NCBI GenBank assembly: GCA_025345505.1
Contig: JANVCC010000072.1
Span: 2,577,856-2,641,855 of the forward strand
Source: Todiramphus chloris collaris
Taxonomy: Eukaryota; Chordata; Aves; Coraciiformes; Alcedinidae
Reading direction: 5' to 3'
Length of the DNA: 64,000 bases
A program made the position numbers and the translations under genes. The notes under the pieces were generated by a model. The model had not been told where the DNA came from. It worked only from the letters and a program-made list of their open reading frames with translations, and made no database searches. Positions 38,701 through 50,368 of the stretch are shown piece after piece. Within the stretch, counting starts at the first letter, position 1; each line of letters starts with the position of its first letter.

Positions 38701-41046
38701 TTAAAGCAGTCCCCCTTTCTCTGCTGGTGTTGGGAGGGGTTGTCATGTGAGGATGGCAATTGCACACGATCCTTGGTAAGCAAGGGGCATTCAGAGATGT
38801 TCCTGGAAGAGCAGGAACTATGGACACCTTCAACCCACCACAGCACCAGCTCAAACCCAAACCATCTGCAGGCAGATTTTCCCTTGTTTGGGATCTTGTG
38901 ATAGCTTATGCCTGCAGCATTACATCACTGAGCTGGATCTGGCCCGGGGCCAAAGCACTGACGGTTTAATGTAATGAGACATTACCCTTTTGGCTACAGC
39001 AGAGCAATGACCTTGAATGATGGCAGGAGTACCAATCTGCAGAGCGTTTATGTGCAGTTCTAAATCAGATTAACATTTGCTGTGTATTTGGTTGTTTGGT
39101 AATGATCTATCATTTCACTTTCCAAAAGGGAACAGCAATTGCCAGGGTGATTTTAACAGGAGCATGCCAAGTAATAAACCCAGAGCTGGCCCAGGATACC
39201 TGCGGAGAACCTGCTGCCCCAGCAACACTCTACTTTTGTGTCAAATCTCTTGTCTCCTGAGTTTTGAAAGCAGGCTTCAGGATTTCTGCTGTATTAGATG
39301 TATCACAAAAAGTCAGTCCACCACAGAGACCACTCACAGTGTAAAGTGTTTGGTCAATCTGCCATCAGTAATAACTAAGTGAACAGCAGTGGTTGTGCTT
39401 AATTGCTTACGTTACAAAACCTCCAGCCTGATTCTTGTCTGTTGATAATTTTTTTTTCTTTTAAATAAAATCTACTCGCTGATGCTCTGGCTGTAGCTGC
39501 AGGATTGCCCTTCCTTCCCATGGCCAAACCGAAATGGTGTCTGACCTGCTAGTTTCACTGAGCCTTGCTCAGATCTCAAGACTTAAAAGACTAATAACTG
39601 TGTTTTACTAATTCTAATGCCATGAGTTACACCACTGTATGCAGCAATATGTCAGAGCAAAAGGACACCCAAATAGCTGATGTCCATTAACAACAAAGGG
39701 GCGTGTAGAGTAATCCCATACATGCTACTTCCATTTCCCACGGGAACTGAACAGACAGTTTGATAAGCTGTGCTGCAAAGCATGCTAAAGCTTTCTGACA
39801 ACAGGGAAAGACCATGTTTAATTCTCACCATAATTTTATGATCTCAGGAAATGATAGCTGGAGTGAACAGAGGTGATGGGGAACTTTAATCCCACTGCTA
39901 TGTAAACACTTCAGGGAGGTGTTGTTAGGAGGGCTTGGTAGTCATTGTCACTGGCTGGTGGGGCACCATGACACTCCAGCTAGGAAGTAATGACAACACA
40001 TTTGAATTAGAGGTGGGGCAGAGACCTCCAGGAGGTGGGAATGTGGGCCTCTTCCAGCTGGTGCCAGGACATTGTATGAGGAATTGGCTGCCTGAAAATG
40101 GCACCTTCTCAGATGAAATGATGAAAAGACAGATGCTCATGCTTGAGTGCTTCAGTTGCATTGATTGCCAGCTTTCTACTTTGTATTTATAATAATGGGC
40201 AAAGTGCAACACCTGGAAAAGATAAGCCTGAACTTGAGGCTGGAACTACATACTTGTCCATGCCTTCTGTTTCTCATGGTTAGAAAAGTCTCTTTTTTTT
40301 CTTAAAAAGAAAATAAAAGGGATGGTTAACCCTGTTACATCTATCACTCCCACTCTTTGTACCTTGCCACTGGACAATGACAGCACCCTGGCTCCCAGCT
40401 TGCTGGAGGGGACAGTTCCCAGGGCATTGGGAACTGCTCTGCCCAGAATCCAGGTCTGGTGACTGGAAGCATCTGGATTTGCCTCTTTGTGTCTCATGAC
40501 TTAGGCACTTTGTAAAAGGTTCTTCATGATCCTTTATGATTTCTTTTTTTTTTTTAAGTAAAAACATTTGGGGGGGGTGAGACAAAATTATCTGTGTCTT
40601 AGGGTTCGTGTGTGACCAGTAGTGGCTCAGTCTGTTCTTTCTCTGCCTTTATACCTTTTCTTCTATATCTACCTTTTCAGTGGCAGCAACTTAGTACCAA
40701 AATTACTACCCGAGAGTTTTGAGAAAGGACGTCATAAAGATGAAAAATCTCAGTGAATAAAATTGTGAAAATATTTCCTGTGAAGTTTTTAACCATCTTC
40801 CAGCAGGTCTTGTAAAAAATACTTCAATTCCTAGGAATTTTTTTATTCCACTGCATATCTTATTGCCTAAATAAATGGTAAACAGGACACAGGAAAGTGA
40901 ATGACCTAAGGAAAATGGATTTCTATGTTGCAGGAAGGGCATACATTTACCCTTCCTTCATTCACATGCTCTTGAGAGAATGTGATGGACACGGAGAGAC
41001 GGACAGATCTGGGAGGTATTTATTCTTGCCATTTGACATGGGTCAT
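32716..41046. other. Long unique region, no gene seen
   Basis: About 8.3 kb without a supportable gene. It holds a GTTT-rich low-complexity tract (37661-37718) and a 14-bp local repeat, CAGGTGGTCTGTGA, near 38607 and 38632. The frames around 36.3-36.8 and 38.5-38.9 kb are open on both strands, a sign of base composition rather than coding. Confidence 0.45.
37661..37718. repeat. GTTT/GGTTT low-complexity tract
   Basis: GTTT units pass into GGTTTGGGGTTTGGGG and a T run. The complementary strand reads as an AAAC-rich tract like those at 43.2 and 63.6 kb. Confidence 0.9.
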
Positions 41047-41287
41047 TGTAGTGGTTTGACCTTGGCTGGATGCCAGGTGCCCACCAAGCTGCTCTGTCAC
41101 TCCCTGCCCCCCTGCCCCCTTGCCCCTCAGCTGGACCAGGGGGAAGAAAATAAGATGAAATTCATGGGTTTAATGACAAGCAAAGCAAGGCTGCATGCGG
41201 AAGCAAAAGAAAACAAGGATTTATTCTCTACTGCCCATCAGCAGGTGATGTCTGGCTGATGCCATACGGTATGGAATAGCCCTTTGC
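41047..41287 (-). mobile_element. ERVL-type LTR fragment with internal deletion
   Basis: The plus-strand left edge, TGTAGTGGTTTGACCTTGGC, is the reverse complement of a known type of bird ERVL LTR end. The fragment continues to GATGTCTGGC (about 41253) and then joins directly to TGATGCCATACGGTATGGAA. In complete LTRs of this type the latter lies much further towards the LTR start (the AAGGGAT...TTCCATACC promoter block on the sense strand). A large internal part is therefore missing and the LTR 5' end is also lost. It is non-coding and inactive. Confidence 0.75.
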
Positions 41288-44200
41288 TTTCTTCCAACAC
41301 AAAACAAGGAACAGTATTAGCTAAAAGAAACCTGTGCTGCCAACTCTTTTTCCTTCATTCATCCCTTCTGTTTCCATGCAGGACTCCTACATTTATTTTT
41401 TTTTTTCAATCTTTCCATGTCTCCTACCTCATTTTTAACGGAGAAACGTATATATTCTACGAGCTCTAAAATGTAAATCATGGTCAAAACACAGGGTATC
41501 CAACCCACAGTGGTAAAGAAACACTTTCGTTTCTGGATGATCAAACATTTGCATGATTAAACTCAAACTAGGTAACGTGTTGCTTTCATGGAGGACTTTG
41601 TTTCTCCCTTGCTGCCTTTAACAGCCTTTGGACTGTTCAGCTTTTCACACGTGACTCTGGATCCTTAAAACAAATACTGACATCTGCTTCAACAACACTA
41701 TTTCCTGGGCCACAAAAGGCCACTGAAAGCTCCAGATTCTCGTCTTGGAGGCACTGTGAAACGTAAACCAATGACCCCAGTCATAGGTGAGGTGTTGCCA
41801 GTTTAGCTTGCCATATTTCTATTGCACTGCAGTCCTCATCTCATAGCACGCTCACTTTGCCCTTCGTTGCCACATTTTAAAACAAAACCAGAGTTTTGTT
41901 GTTACAACATGACAACGATAGGGATCTTTTTCTCAGGCATAAAAATCCCTCCTTCTGGTCCCTTCCTGAGCAGGGAAATTCAGAGGCAAACTTAAAATGC
42001 CTTTTTTCAGTTTATTCTATGGTCTGTGGTCATTTCAGGGGTCTTTAGGAGGATGCATGAGCTTGCATAAGACCCACGGCAACATGCCTGAGCTTAAAGA
42101 TTTTCAGAGAATCCACCTGGAAGGGGGTGTTTAACAACTCTCAGCTACCCTGGTTGGCTTCTGTCAGGCTTCAGTGTCTTTGGGGCTCTGCTTACAAAAG
42201 AGCAAAATCCCCAGTTTCCCATTTGAATGCCACTACTCATTTGTAGCCTTAGAAAGTACAGTGTAGCCAAACATGAACTTTGCTCTTTTTCTCATTTCCA
42301 CTCTACCACTCCCCTCTTCCTCTTTCCTTTGAACTGCTCTCGCTGCTTGCCAGTGTAGTACAGCTTGTTAACTGGATGCCACTCTGATTTTTCACATTTG
42401 CCACGTTGCAGTGACAAGACCATGTCGAGGCCCAGATGCTTCAGAGTAAATAAATAGCACATCTGGGATTTGGAAATGGGCCGGCTCTATATTATGGAAA
42501 AAGCTGGTGTGGAAACACATCCAAAGAATACACAGCTGGAAACTGTTAACTCTGGAAGAAAAGGGGAAAAAAAAAAAAAAAAGAAAAAGGAGGCAGAAAC
42601 TCAGGAATTACTACCACTTGAGATCTTGTGCAATATAATTGCTGAGAAACAGAAACTCAGTTTATACAGCAGTTAAATTAATGGCATTCCTGAAAAATTG
42701 ATAGTTTATAATAATTGACCTCAAGCAACATAAAGGCAGCACAGGGTGGGAGGCTTGACTCCTCGCTGTCTGGCCTTCTTGGATGTGTTTGGTAACATCC
42801 CAGCTATTTGAATTTGCAGGCTGGTGGGAGGTTGGTGGTGGCTGAGCGATGCGACTGCCCTGCTGGAGCGGAACGCAGCAGTTTCCCAGGCCCCTGAGCT
42901 GCCTGTGTCACTCGGGGTGGAAGGAGCCCAGAACGGAGGCAGCCGTGCTCGTTGCATCACTCCCACAGCCAGAAGAGCAGCACCCCTGGTAGATGATTCA
43001 GGAAGGTGAATCAGCAGCAGCTCCGGCGAGGGCTGCTCCCACCCACTTTCTGAGCCAAAAATGAGCTCTGAGGGCAGGGAGGAGTCTCAGCAAGGTAAAA
43101 CCAGGACAAAGAGAGGCAAGGAGGAGACCAAAATAGAATGAAATTGTATCTTTGGAGTTTTCTTTTGGACAAGGAACCCTGCATTTAAAAAAAAAAAAAA
43201 AATGAACCAATCAACCAAACAAACAAAAAAAAAGGAACTAGAAACAAGCAAAAAAACACAACAACAACAAAACCAAAACAACGAAAAAACCAAAAACAAA
43301 CCAACAACCAACAAGCCAAAGCAACAAAGACCTCAGACACTGAAATGACTGTGAGCAATTATATAATATATATATAATACACAATATAATCCTACTGCAG
43401 AGCTATCAATAGAGTACCAGATGCTGCCACAGTCTCCATGCTCAGAAAACCTCTCCTTCAAGACTCCAGTAACCCTATAATAGCTCTGTATGATCTTGTT
43501 TTTCCTGGAGAAGATAACCATTGACTGCAGATTAGAGGCAGGAAGGCTAAGGCACCAGGTATCCTCTGTACAAAGACAATGCAGCAGCCTGTGCTTCTGC
43601 AACAAGTTCATCACACATCAGGGAGGAAGAAACATTTTTTCATTTCTTTCCTCTCTTGTTTGCCAGACTTCCTTTCTCTGGTACACATTAATTTGGATTT
43701 GCCATTGCATGAATGGGAAATGTAGTAATGGAGCAGCCCCAAATTTCTAGATCGTAATATACCCCCTTGGGCAGCTTTGGGTCTGTCACCTATGTATAAC
43801 ATAGGGCTAATCTGTGGTGGAGGTAGGTGATGCTACAGATGCTAAACTGTAGCCTTCTATGTTTAAGAAGCCCTTTACTGGGCCAGGACAGATGCCATTT
43901 CTTTTTTTTGCATGCCTCACGGTGATGCCCGAGTATTTACTAGCATTTACTTTATTTGCCCAAACAACACTCTGTTTCCATTTTGTGGTTATGAAATAGG
44001 CTATTTTGGCAAAATCCTGAAAAGATTTTGAGTGGAACAACCTTGTCTCTGAAAGCTTCCTTCATCACAGCCATTGGGGTATGGAGTGAAGAGACCCGTG
44101 TTTGGTGTTTCTGTCCCTTACATGGAGCATGGGAGGGACAGACGGCTCCAGAGGCAGGAAAAGCCAACTGTGATTTTGCATTCTACCCGCAGCAAACCAA

Positions 44201-47200
44201 TTCTACAAAGCCAGTTCTGTCTCTGAGGAGTTCCCCTTCCCACTCCAGCTGTTGTGCTGGCCACTGAGGCAGCCCCACTGCACACATCCCCACCCATGTT
44301 CCTGCCATGCCCGCATTTAGCCCTCATTTAGCCCGATGTCCTTCTTACCTTCAGTCAGGTTAGGCTGAAGGCAAGTGCTCAGGTGAGTGCATGGGGAAGA
44401 AACCCAGAGCCTGAGGGTAAGATCTTGCATGATAACTGGGGAGAGACAGAGTTAAATCAAGCAAACTGTGTTGAGCGTGCCCAAGTCAGCAAACCAGGAG
44501 CATTTGCTTGCCCTGCCCACAGGGTGTTCTGTGTTTTGTCTATGTGTTATTGCTAAAGGTGTCAGCAGCAGTTGTAACTTTTACTATAATCATTTCTTGA
44601 AGGCCCATGAAGGATTGGACATTAGCTGCTCTACAGACACAGTGGGTTATACATCAGGTTATTGGGTTCAGTTGTGTTATTAAGAATTAACTCGAAGTAA
44701 TTGTACAGCCTGGGCAATGCAGGAAATATGCACTATAAAACAAAGCTGCAGGAATTTCTGAAGCTGTGTTAATCCAAGCAAAACAAATTATCCCACAGAA
44801 GGCTGGAGGCAAGTCCTGGAATCCCAACCACTCAGCTCCCTCTTGCTCAGAGCTGTGTTGAAAATGACCCTGCTCCCTTTCTTAAAGAAATGCCATGGGT
44901 ACACACCCTCAGGAGATGATCCAAGGGGAAAGTCCAGAGTGGAAAAGATGTCTCCTTGCAATGCTGTCTATGTCCATTTGATCTTACTGCAGGTTCATGG
45001 TTTCTACTGACTCAGTACCATGGTTTTTATGGATCCCCTTCAGGGCCCTCCCTAGTGGAATCCAAGTGAGGAGGATGTGGACCTCATAAACAACAAAACA
45101 AGGGTGAAGGGAGCCCACCACTGGACCCTTCCCTCCTGTGTCTGGTAAGAGCAGTGCAACACTGGGTATACATGAGATGGAAGGCATGGTCCCCTGCAGC
45201 TGTGCCAGGCACTGCAGGTCTAACAGGATACTGCAGACCATGATACTCCATGGTGGAGCTGCTGGCTTTTAGTCTGACTTTTAGAGCTCCCCCTTATGTA
45301 GTCAACTGTCTGCATGGTCACGCTGCCTTGGTTTTGTAGACAGTCATGGCAAAACTGAAGCACGTGTTAGAAGTCTATCCACGTGATCCGGAGTAACAGG
45401 GCTCACGTAGCATCATGCTGGAGTTAGGACTTTGTGGAAGCTCTGAAAGAGGAGCAAGGGCTTACAGAAGATGTGGGCAGTGTATGTGATGACTAGGATG
45501 GTCATCCTATCCATGAATGTTTTATGAATATCAACAAGGGTCTGCAAGATGATGGAGGTGAAAGAGACATAAAATGCATGTGCACACAATGTGGAGTTGT
45601 GAATCCTGTCAGTGTCAACACTTCCTAGCAAGGGAATTGCCTCTGATCCCTTCAAGGAGTTAGTATGAGAGCTGTGCAGAGACCTGCAATATAACATTAC
45701 TGTCTACTGTCCCATAGCAAATTGTCCAAAATTCTTGGGGGGGTCCCTGAATTAAAAGGGTCACATCTTGGTGAGTAGAGGTGCCTAGAAGGTAGCATGC
45801 TGGTCCTGGATGGCAGGCTATACCTTGAACCAATGCGGAGACCCTCAGTCACTTGCAAGTTGCTTGACTGCTGGTCTTCTGGGCCCAAGCTCTGCTCTAA
45901 GAGAAGAGGGTCCTCTCCATGCTGTCCTCTGGTTCAGTGACAAAATTCTCAGGCATTTTTTATCCTACAGATACTGCAGCATAATATCCTCCAGACTGGA
46001 AACATCAACCCACCAGATGTCTTCTCCACATCCCAGAGGACGAGGCTTGCCTGCTGATGACCATCATGGTCAGCAGCAGGAGCCAGGGGCACAGTGGAAG
46101 GGAGCACATTGTCACAGTAAGCACCAGGCATGCTTCAGAGCTCTATGGGTCTTACAAGTGCTAGACCTGCCTTTGAGTGTCAAAGGCTGCAGAGGAGGTG
46201 TTGCACACAATGTGCTCTGTGCATCACAGGGGTACCTGTTCTTTGCCGGAGGGTCCTAACCTTGACTATTATGAACAGAGGTGGCTCAGCAAAGATCTCA
46301 GTGGGATTCAGTGCTCTCATCACAAGAGCCAAGAACGGTTTTGATTTGCTGAGCAATTAATTTTAGGAAGTAGAATTTCTTTAGTCAAATCCTAAATATA
46401 TTTTGTGTAAGCTGCTCTTACACATGAACAGACTTGATTACTTTTCTTTCTATGAATCCCCACATAATGACAGTAAATATAGTTTTACTTAGTACAGCTA
46501 AGTGTAAACAAATGAATAAAAGTCCAAATACAAAAATCTGTGACTTTGATAGTGCTAGAGTTCAGCTCAGAGCCATCTAGAAATTTCAGGGCTGGTTCTG
46601 CACTGGTGATGCTTCTTCCAGATGCTGACTGTTTGCAGAGGTGATCCAGGTTGCGTGGGTCTGCATTCGTTTCAAAAGTTGAACTACGGCTTCCTAGTGA
46701 AAGCTTGGGGTTTGGAGCAGTGTTTGCAATTAATCAAACTACTGAAGAAAACAAACGTGAAGTCACGAAGCAATGAGCCAGTGCCTCTCAGCCTGAATTT
46801 GTTTGTGTTCATTTGGAAAAAATGCCTTCAGACCATGTGGCTTTGTAAGTTAGTTTGTTTGTTTGTTTGTTTCTCGGGCTTTTCTTGTTGCAGCCCATTT
46901 GTTGCTTTTTAAGGATGCTGTGCCTTTAGAACTAGCACATAATGTAAAGTGTTACGTTAAACATTTCGTTGTGCTTTCAGTTCAATCTGTTAAAGATGAC
47001 AAGGATAGTTTTTATTACTATTCCTAAATATCTCTAGAATTCTACTTTGTTTATTTACAAAGCCTAGTATAATGATTCTGGCTGGACAGACTTTTAAAGT
47101 ATCACTATTTTTTTTAAGTGTAGTGTTTTGGGTTGTTTTTTTTTAATCAGATAGATGGGTTAGGACTTCGGCTGTGCAAAGCATGGATGACCTAATTCTG

Positions 47201-48079
47201 GATAACTAACCTCAGTTTTTCCCGAGACTCGTGTCCCTCCTGTCCTCTTAAGACTGTGAACAAAAAGCTCCCTCCACCCATGAACTTGGCTTGGGAAGGT
47301 TCACCTTTCCTCTGATCAGCCAGATGACTGAGGAGCTTGGAAGAGGGGTCAGCAGAGTGCTGGGACCATTGCCCATGCTCTCCTCTGGAGGCTGCTGATA
47401 GCAGCCCCCGGCCAGCGCGGGACTGGCTGATGGTTCACAGCCAGAGAGCATCCCGAAAAAATGCAGACTTGCAAGGTCAGATCGCCTGTCTGAAGGACCG
47501 AGCCTTTTAGATCCACAGCTTTGGGGCAATTTTCTCACGACTGTTTTGATAGGTCACGTCAATCCATCTCTGGCATGCTCAAACAACTGGAACTACATCA
47601 GTCCCCAGAGGTTGACCAGGCTCTCTCTTGGACAATTAAAATGGTCATCCTTGCCAGGTTTTGAGTACATCATGTGGCTGTATTATTCACATCTACAGCC
47701 CCCCGTTCACTGGCATATGCTGAGTGCCAGTGTTAATTGCCTTCTCATTCCTGCGTGGTAGGAGAGCTAGTCTCTGGCTACGTGGTGGTCTGCAGCTCTT
47801 GTCTGCATTTATACCAGGGCATTCTGGGTCTTTCAGGAATGTGCATTTCCCAGAGAGAATCTGTTAACTTCTTGTGAAGACTTGCAAGGTTGTGCAGGTC
47901 ATTCACCGAGGAGACCAATTCCGGTGTAGGTAAGTCCTCACTGGGGAAGGGAAGCACAGTAAAAGGGCTCTTTTTAGGGATTTTTGAATCTGGGAGAGTA
48001 GCCAGCCTGCACTGGGCTGCGGAGGAGGCCACCCCCTCTCCCCCTACTCTTAAAAGGAGACTTTTGGGAGTGCAGTGAC
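41288..48079. other. Long unique region, no recognised gene
   Basis: Contains a 16-base A run (42567-42582), an A-rich array (listed separately), an AT dinucleotide-rich patch (43360-43390) and a GTTT run (46853-46872). The 42.8-43.1 kb segment is GC-rich with several CpG sites but has no convincing frame or motif. Minus-strand frames in 45.0-46.1 kb look somewhat protein-like but match no family that I know. Confidence 0.4.
43187..43326. repeat. A-rich array (poly-A then AAAC/CAA units)
   Basis: A 16-base A run (43187-43202) leads into about 120 bp of irregular ACAAAC, CAACAA and CCAAAC units. It accounts for a hydrophobic phenylalanine/valine-rich frame on the opposite strand, which is not a gene. 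Confidence 0.9.
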
Positions 48080-48483
48080 TTAAACGCTCTGCACGGAGGG
48101 AGGCAGCAGCTGGTGGGCATCACCAAGTGTGTCACCTGGGAGCACCCCAGCAAGGGTGGGCTCCCCGGGCCAGCAAAAACTGGGCCAACAGGGCAAGGTA
48201 GTTCATGCGTGAGGGTGCTGACGGGTTCTCAGTTCAACCAGGAGTCAACAGTGGCCACTAGGCAGAAGACATGGCATCCCTGAGCTCTGCAGCAGATCCC
48301 TAGATGGAACTGTCATGGTAACATGCTGCCACCCAGGCATCGGGCTGCAGGGTTTTCCCGGCTCTTACACTGCTGTGGGATGGCAGCAGTGGGCACAACG
48401 GAGGTGTGCACAGGTTGTAGAGCTCCTCAGCTCAGTGAAGGAGCTCAGGGAGGAGGTGAGCAGGCCGAGAACTGTCAGGGAAT

Positions 48484-49155
48484 GTGAGAGGGAGACAGAA
48501 GCTTGCTTGGAGTTGTACCCTGTTTCCTGTGGCAGAAAACCAGCGCGCTGATGGAGCCCCTGCTACAGTGAACTCCCTGTCCTCTCACCACCTGACTGAT
48601 GGAGGTGATTTAGAGAACAGGGAGCAATGTCAAAAAGTTCCTGCCCGACAAATCGGGCATGGCTCCCCGGCAACCCTCCCATTCTCCCAGGTGCCCTTGC
48701 AGAACAGGTATAAAGTGATGCACATGCAACTGCTGAGGGAGCTGGCAGAAGTCATTGCTGGGCCACTCTCCATAATCTTTGAAAAGTCCTGGAGAACAGG
48801 AGAGGTGCCTGAGGACTGGAGGAAAGCCAACGTCACTCCAATCTTAAAAAAAGGCAAGAAGGACAACCTGTGTAACTATAGGCTGGTCATCCTAACCTCC
48901 ATCCCTGGAAAGGTGATGGAACAGCTTATCCTTGGTGCCATCTCAAAGCATGTTGAGGAAATGAGGATTATCACAAGTAGTCACCATGGATTCAACAAGG
49001 GGAAGTCATGCTTGACCAATCTGATAGCATTTTATGATATCATCACTAGATGGATAGAGGTGGGGAAAGCAGTGGGTGTGATCTACCTCAACTTCAGCAA
49101 AGCTTTTAACACTGTCTCCTGTGGCACACTCACAGCCAAGCTTAGGAAGTGCAGA
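48484..49155 (+). pseudogene. In-frame fusion of CR1 ORF1 remnant to RT N-terminal half
   Basis: An uninterrupted frame of roughly 225 codons. Its first third matches CR1 ORF1 (HGSPATLPFSQVPLQNRY, ending about 48714); a related piece, ELREEVSRPRTVRECERE, sits upstream in a different frame (about 48436-48490). Directly after it comes ORF2: LLRELAEVIAGPLSIIFE, RTGEVPEDWRKANVTPIL, IPGKVMEQLIL, HGFNKGKSCLTNLI and the RT motif A region YLNFSKAFNTV (49084-49116). Motif A should carry an Asp at the first Asn (49090-49092), so a catalytic residue is lost. The metal-binding Asp pair of motif C is absent because the following segment is replaced. It cannot be an active polymerase. Confidence 0.85.
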
Positions 49156-49159
49156 TGTT

Positions 49160-49630
49160 TTTAGTATCATTGGGTACATTAAGCTGTGTCGTAAATATAT
49201 GCTGCAAAACAGCCTGAGTGAAGGGGGATTTTAGCCTGTATTGAGTAACTGCAGTTTTAGCTTCTTTCAACATTTTCCAATCCAAAGGACCCCACTGCGG
49301 AGCCTGACCTGGTACTTGGATGACAGGGAAGGCAGACACTGGTATAACTTCTCCCTCAATAAGAGCATCACAAATTCCTCACCACCTCTGAGTCGGATCC
49401 CTAGAGGGATCACTTAGAGGGAGATAAAGGCACATTAACAGATACTTTAGTTGAGTCTCCTGTGGCTAGTTGGTCCAGCTTTGCTAACAGCTGTTTAAAT
49501 TGTTCATGTTCCAGCCCTCCCCGCCCTTGGTGTGGAGGGGGTAGACGGTGACAATGGGGGATACAGTGCTTCAATGTCCTTTTCTTCTCCACCCCCGGAG
49601 TCCTCTTCGGAAACTTTATTGGGGGGCATC
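49160..49630 (-). pseudogene. Endogenous retrovirus gag fragment (pre-capsid to capsid N-terminus), broken
   Basis: On the minus strand, the 3' part of this segment reads in one frame as a capsid start. A PV dipeptide is followed by a PLDWKMLKEAKTAVTQY stretch (about 49285-49235) and then SPFTQAVLQHIFTTQL, a pattern of beta/alpha-type (ERV2/ERVK-like) retroviral capsids. Upstream in another frame are [20 protein letters not shown] (about 49510-49450) and an acidic, proline-rich stretch near 49600-49540, typical of the region before capsid. The frames are separated by stops and shifts near 49415 and 49560. No LTR, primer-binding site, protease or other retroviral part adjoins. The segment is bounded on both sides by CR1 sequence on the opposite strand. 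Confidence 0.8.
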
Positions 49631-49634
49631 ATAC

Positions 49635-50287
49635 TTGATCCAGAGAAGAACATCCTCATGTATCAGTGCAGTCTGGGGGCTAATCTGTTGGAGGGCAGCT
49701 CTGGGGAAAAGGACCTGGGGGTCCAAGTGGACAACAGGATGACCATGAGCCAACAGTGTGTCCTCACGGCCAAGAAGGCCAATGGCATCCTGGGATGCAT
49801 TAGGAACAGTGTGGCCAGCAGCTCAAGGGAGGTTCTCCTCCCCCTGTACTCTCTGGTGGTGAGGCTTCACCTGGAGTACTATGCCCAGTTCTGGGCTCCC
49901 TGGTTCAAGAAAGACAAGGCACTATTGGTAAGGGTCCAGTGCAGGGCCACTGAGATGATTAAGGGCCTGGAGCACCTAACATATGAGGAAAGGCTGAGAG
50001 AACTGGGTCTGTTTAGCTTGGAGGAGAGGAGGCTGAAGTGGGATCTTATCAATGTTTATAACTATCTAAAGGGTGGGTGCCAGGAAGTTGGGGCCAGGCT
50101 CTTCTCAGTTGTGTCCAGTGACAGGACTAGGATCAATGGCCACAGACTGGGAAACAGGAGGTTCAACCTCAACATGGGGAAATACTTCGTCACTGTGAGG
50201 GTAACAGAGCACTGGAACAGGCTGCCCAGAGAGGCGGTCAAGACTTTCAAAAGCTGCCTGGACTTGTTCCTGTGTGATCTGCTCTAG
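49635..50287 (+). pseudogene. CR1 ORF2 C-terminal domain, open but severed
   Basis: The frame is open from upstream (49532) and enters CR1 sequence at about 49638. It reads [134 protein letters not shown], and ends LFLCDLL with a stop at 50285-50287. This is the complete post-RT C-terminal region of a CR1 ORF2, with no premature stop or frameshift over about 215 codons. That indicates a young copy. It has no start of its own and no RT core. Confidence 0.9.
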
Positions 50288-50350
50288 GTATCCTGCTCTG
50301 GCAAGGGGGTAGGACAAGATGATCTTTAGAGGTCCCTTCCAACCCCTACC

Positions 50351-50368
50351 ATTCTGTGATTCTGTGAT
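50351..50368 (+). repeat. CR1 3' terminal 8-bp repeats
   Basis: ATTCTGTGATTCTGTGAT, two units of the 8-bp repeat that ends CR1 elements in place of a poly-A tail. It fixes the 3' boundary and orientation of the element. Confidence 0.95.

Larger units (their letters stand above)
48080..50368 (+). mobile_element. Chimeric CR1 LINE with internal deletion and embedded retroviral gag segment
   Basis: Three CR1 blocks lie in the correct order on the plus strand: ORF1 N-terminal half (about 48400-48716), RT N-terminal half (48717-49155) and ORF2 C-terminus plus 3' UTR (49635-50350). The CR1 end repeat follows at 50351-50368. Between blocks 1 and 2 about 2 kb of CR1 (rest of ORF1, endonuclease, linker) is missing. 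Between blocks 2 and 3 the RT core is missing, and 49160-49630 holds opposite-strand retroviral gag sequence of about the same length. Long open frames on both sides suggest a relatively recent insertion. The 5' limit, within GC-rich DNA near 48080-48240, is uncertain. Confidence 0.88.

Noticed and set aside
42800-43080. GC-rich, CpG-containing segment as a promoter or CpG island
   Set aside because: It is short, has no adjacent gene or TATA/initiator arrangement, and CpG density could not be measured reliably by eye.
44984-46131. Possible receptor-like pseudogene on the minus strand
   Set aside because: Several short frames look hydrophobic and protein-like, but none shows a family motif and they do not join into a consistent order. 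I could not support a call.
49532-49637. Start codon at 49532 as a genuine gene start for the ORF2 C-terminal frame
   Set aside because: The first roughly 35 codons are the reverse complement of the retroviral gag segment, so the ATG is accidental.
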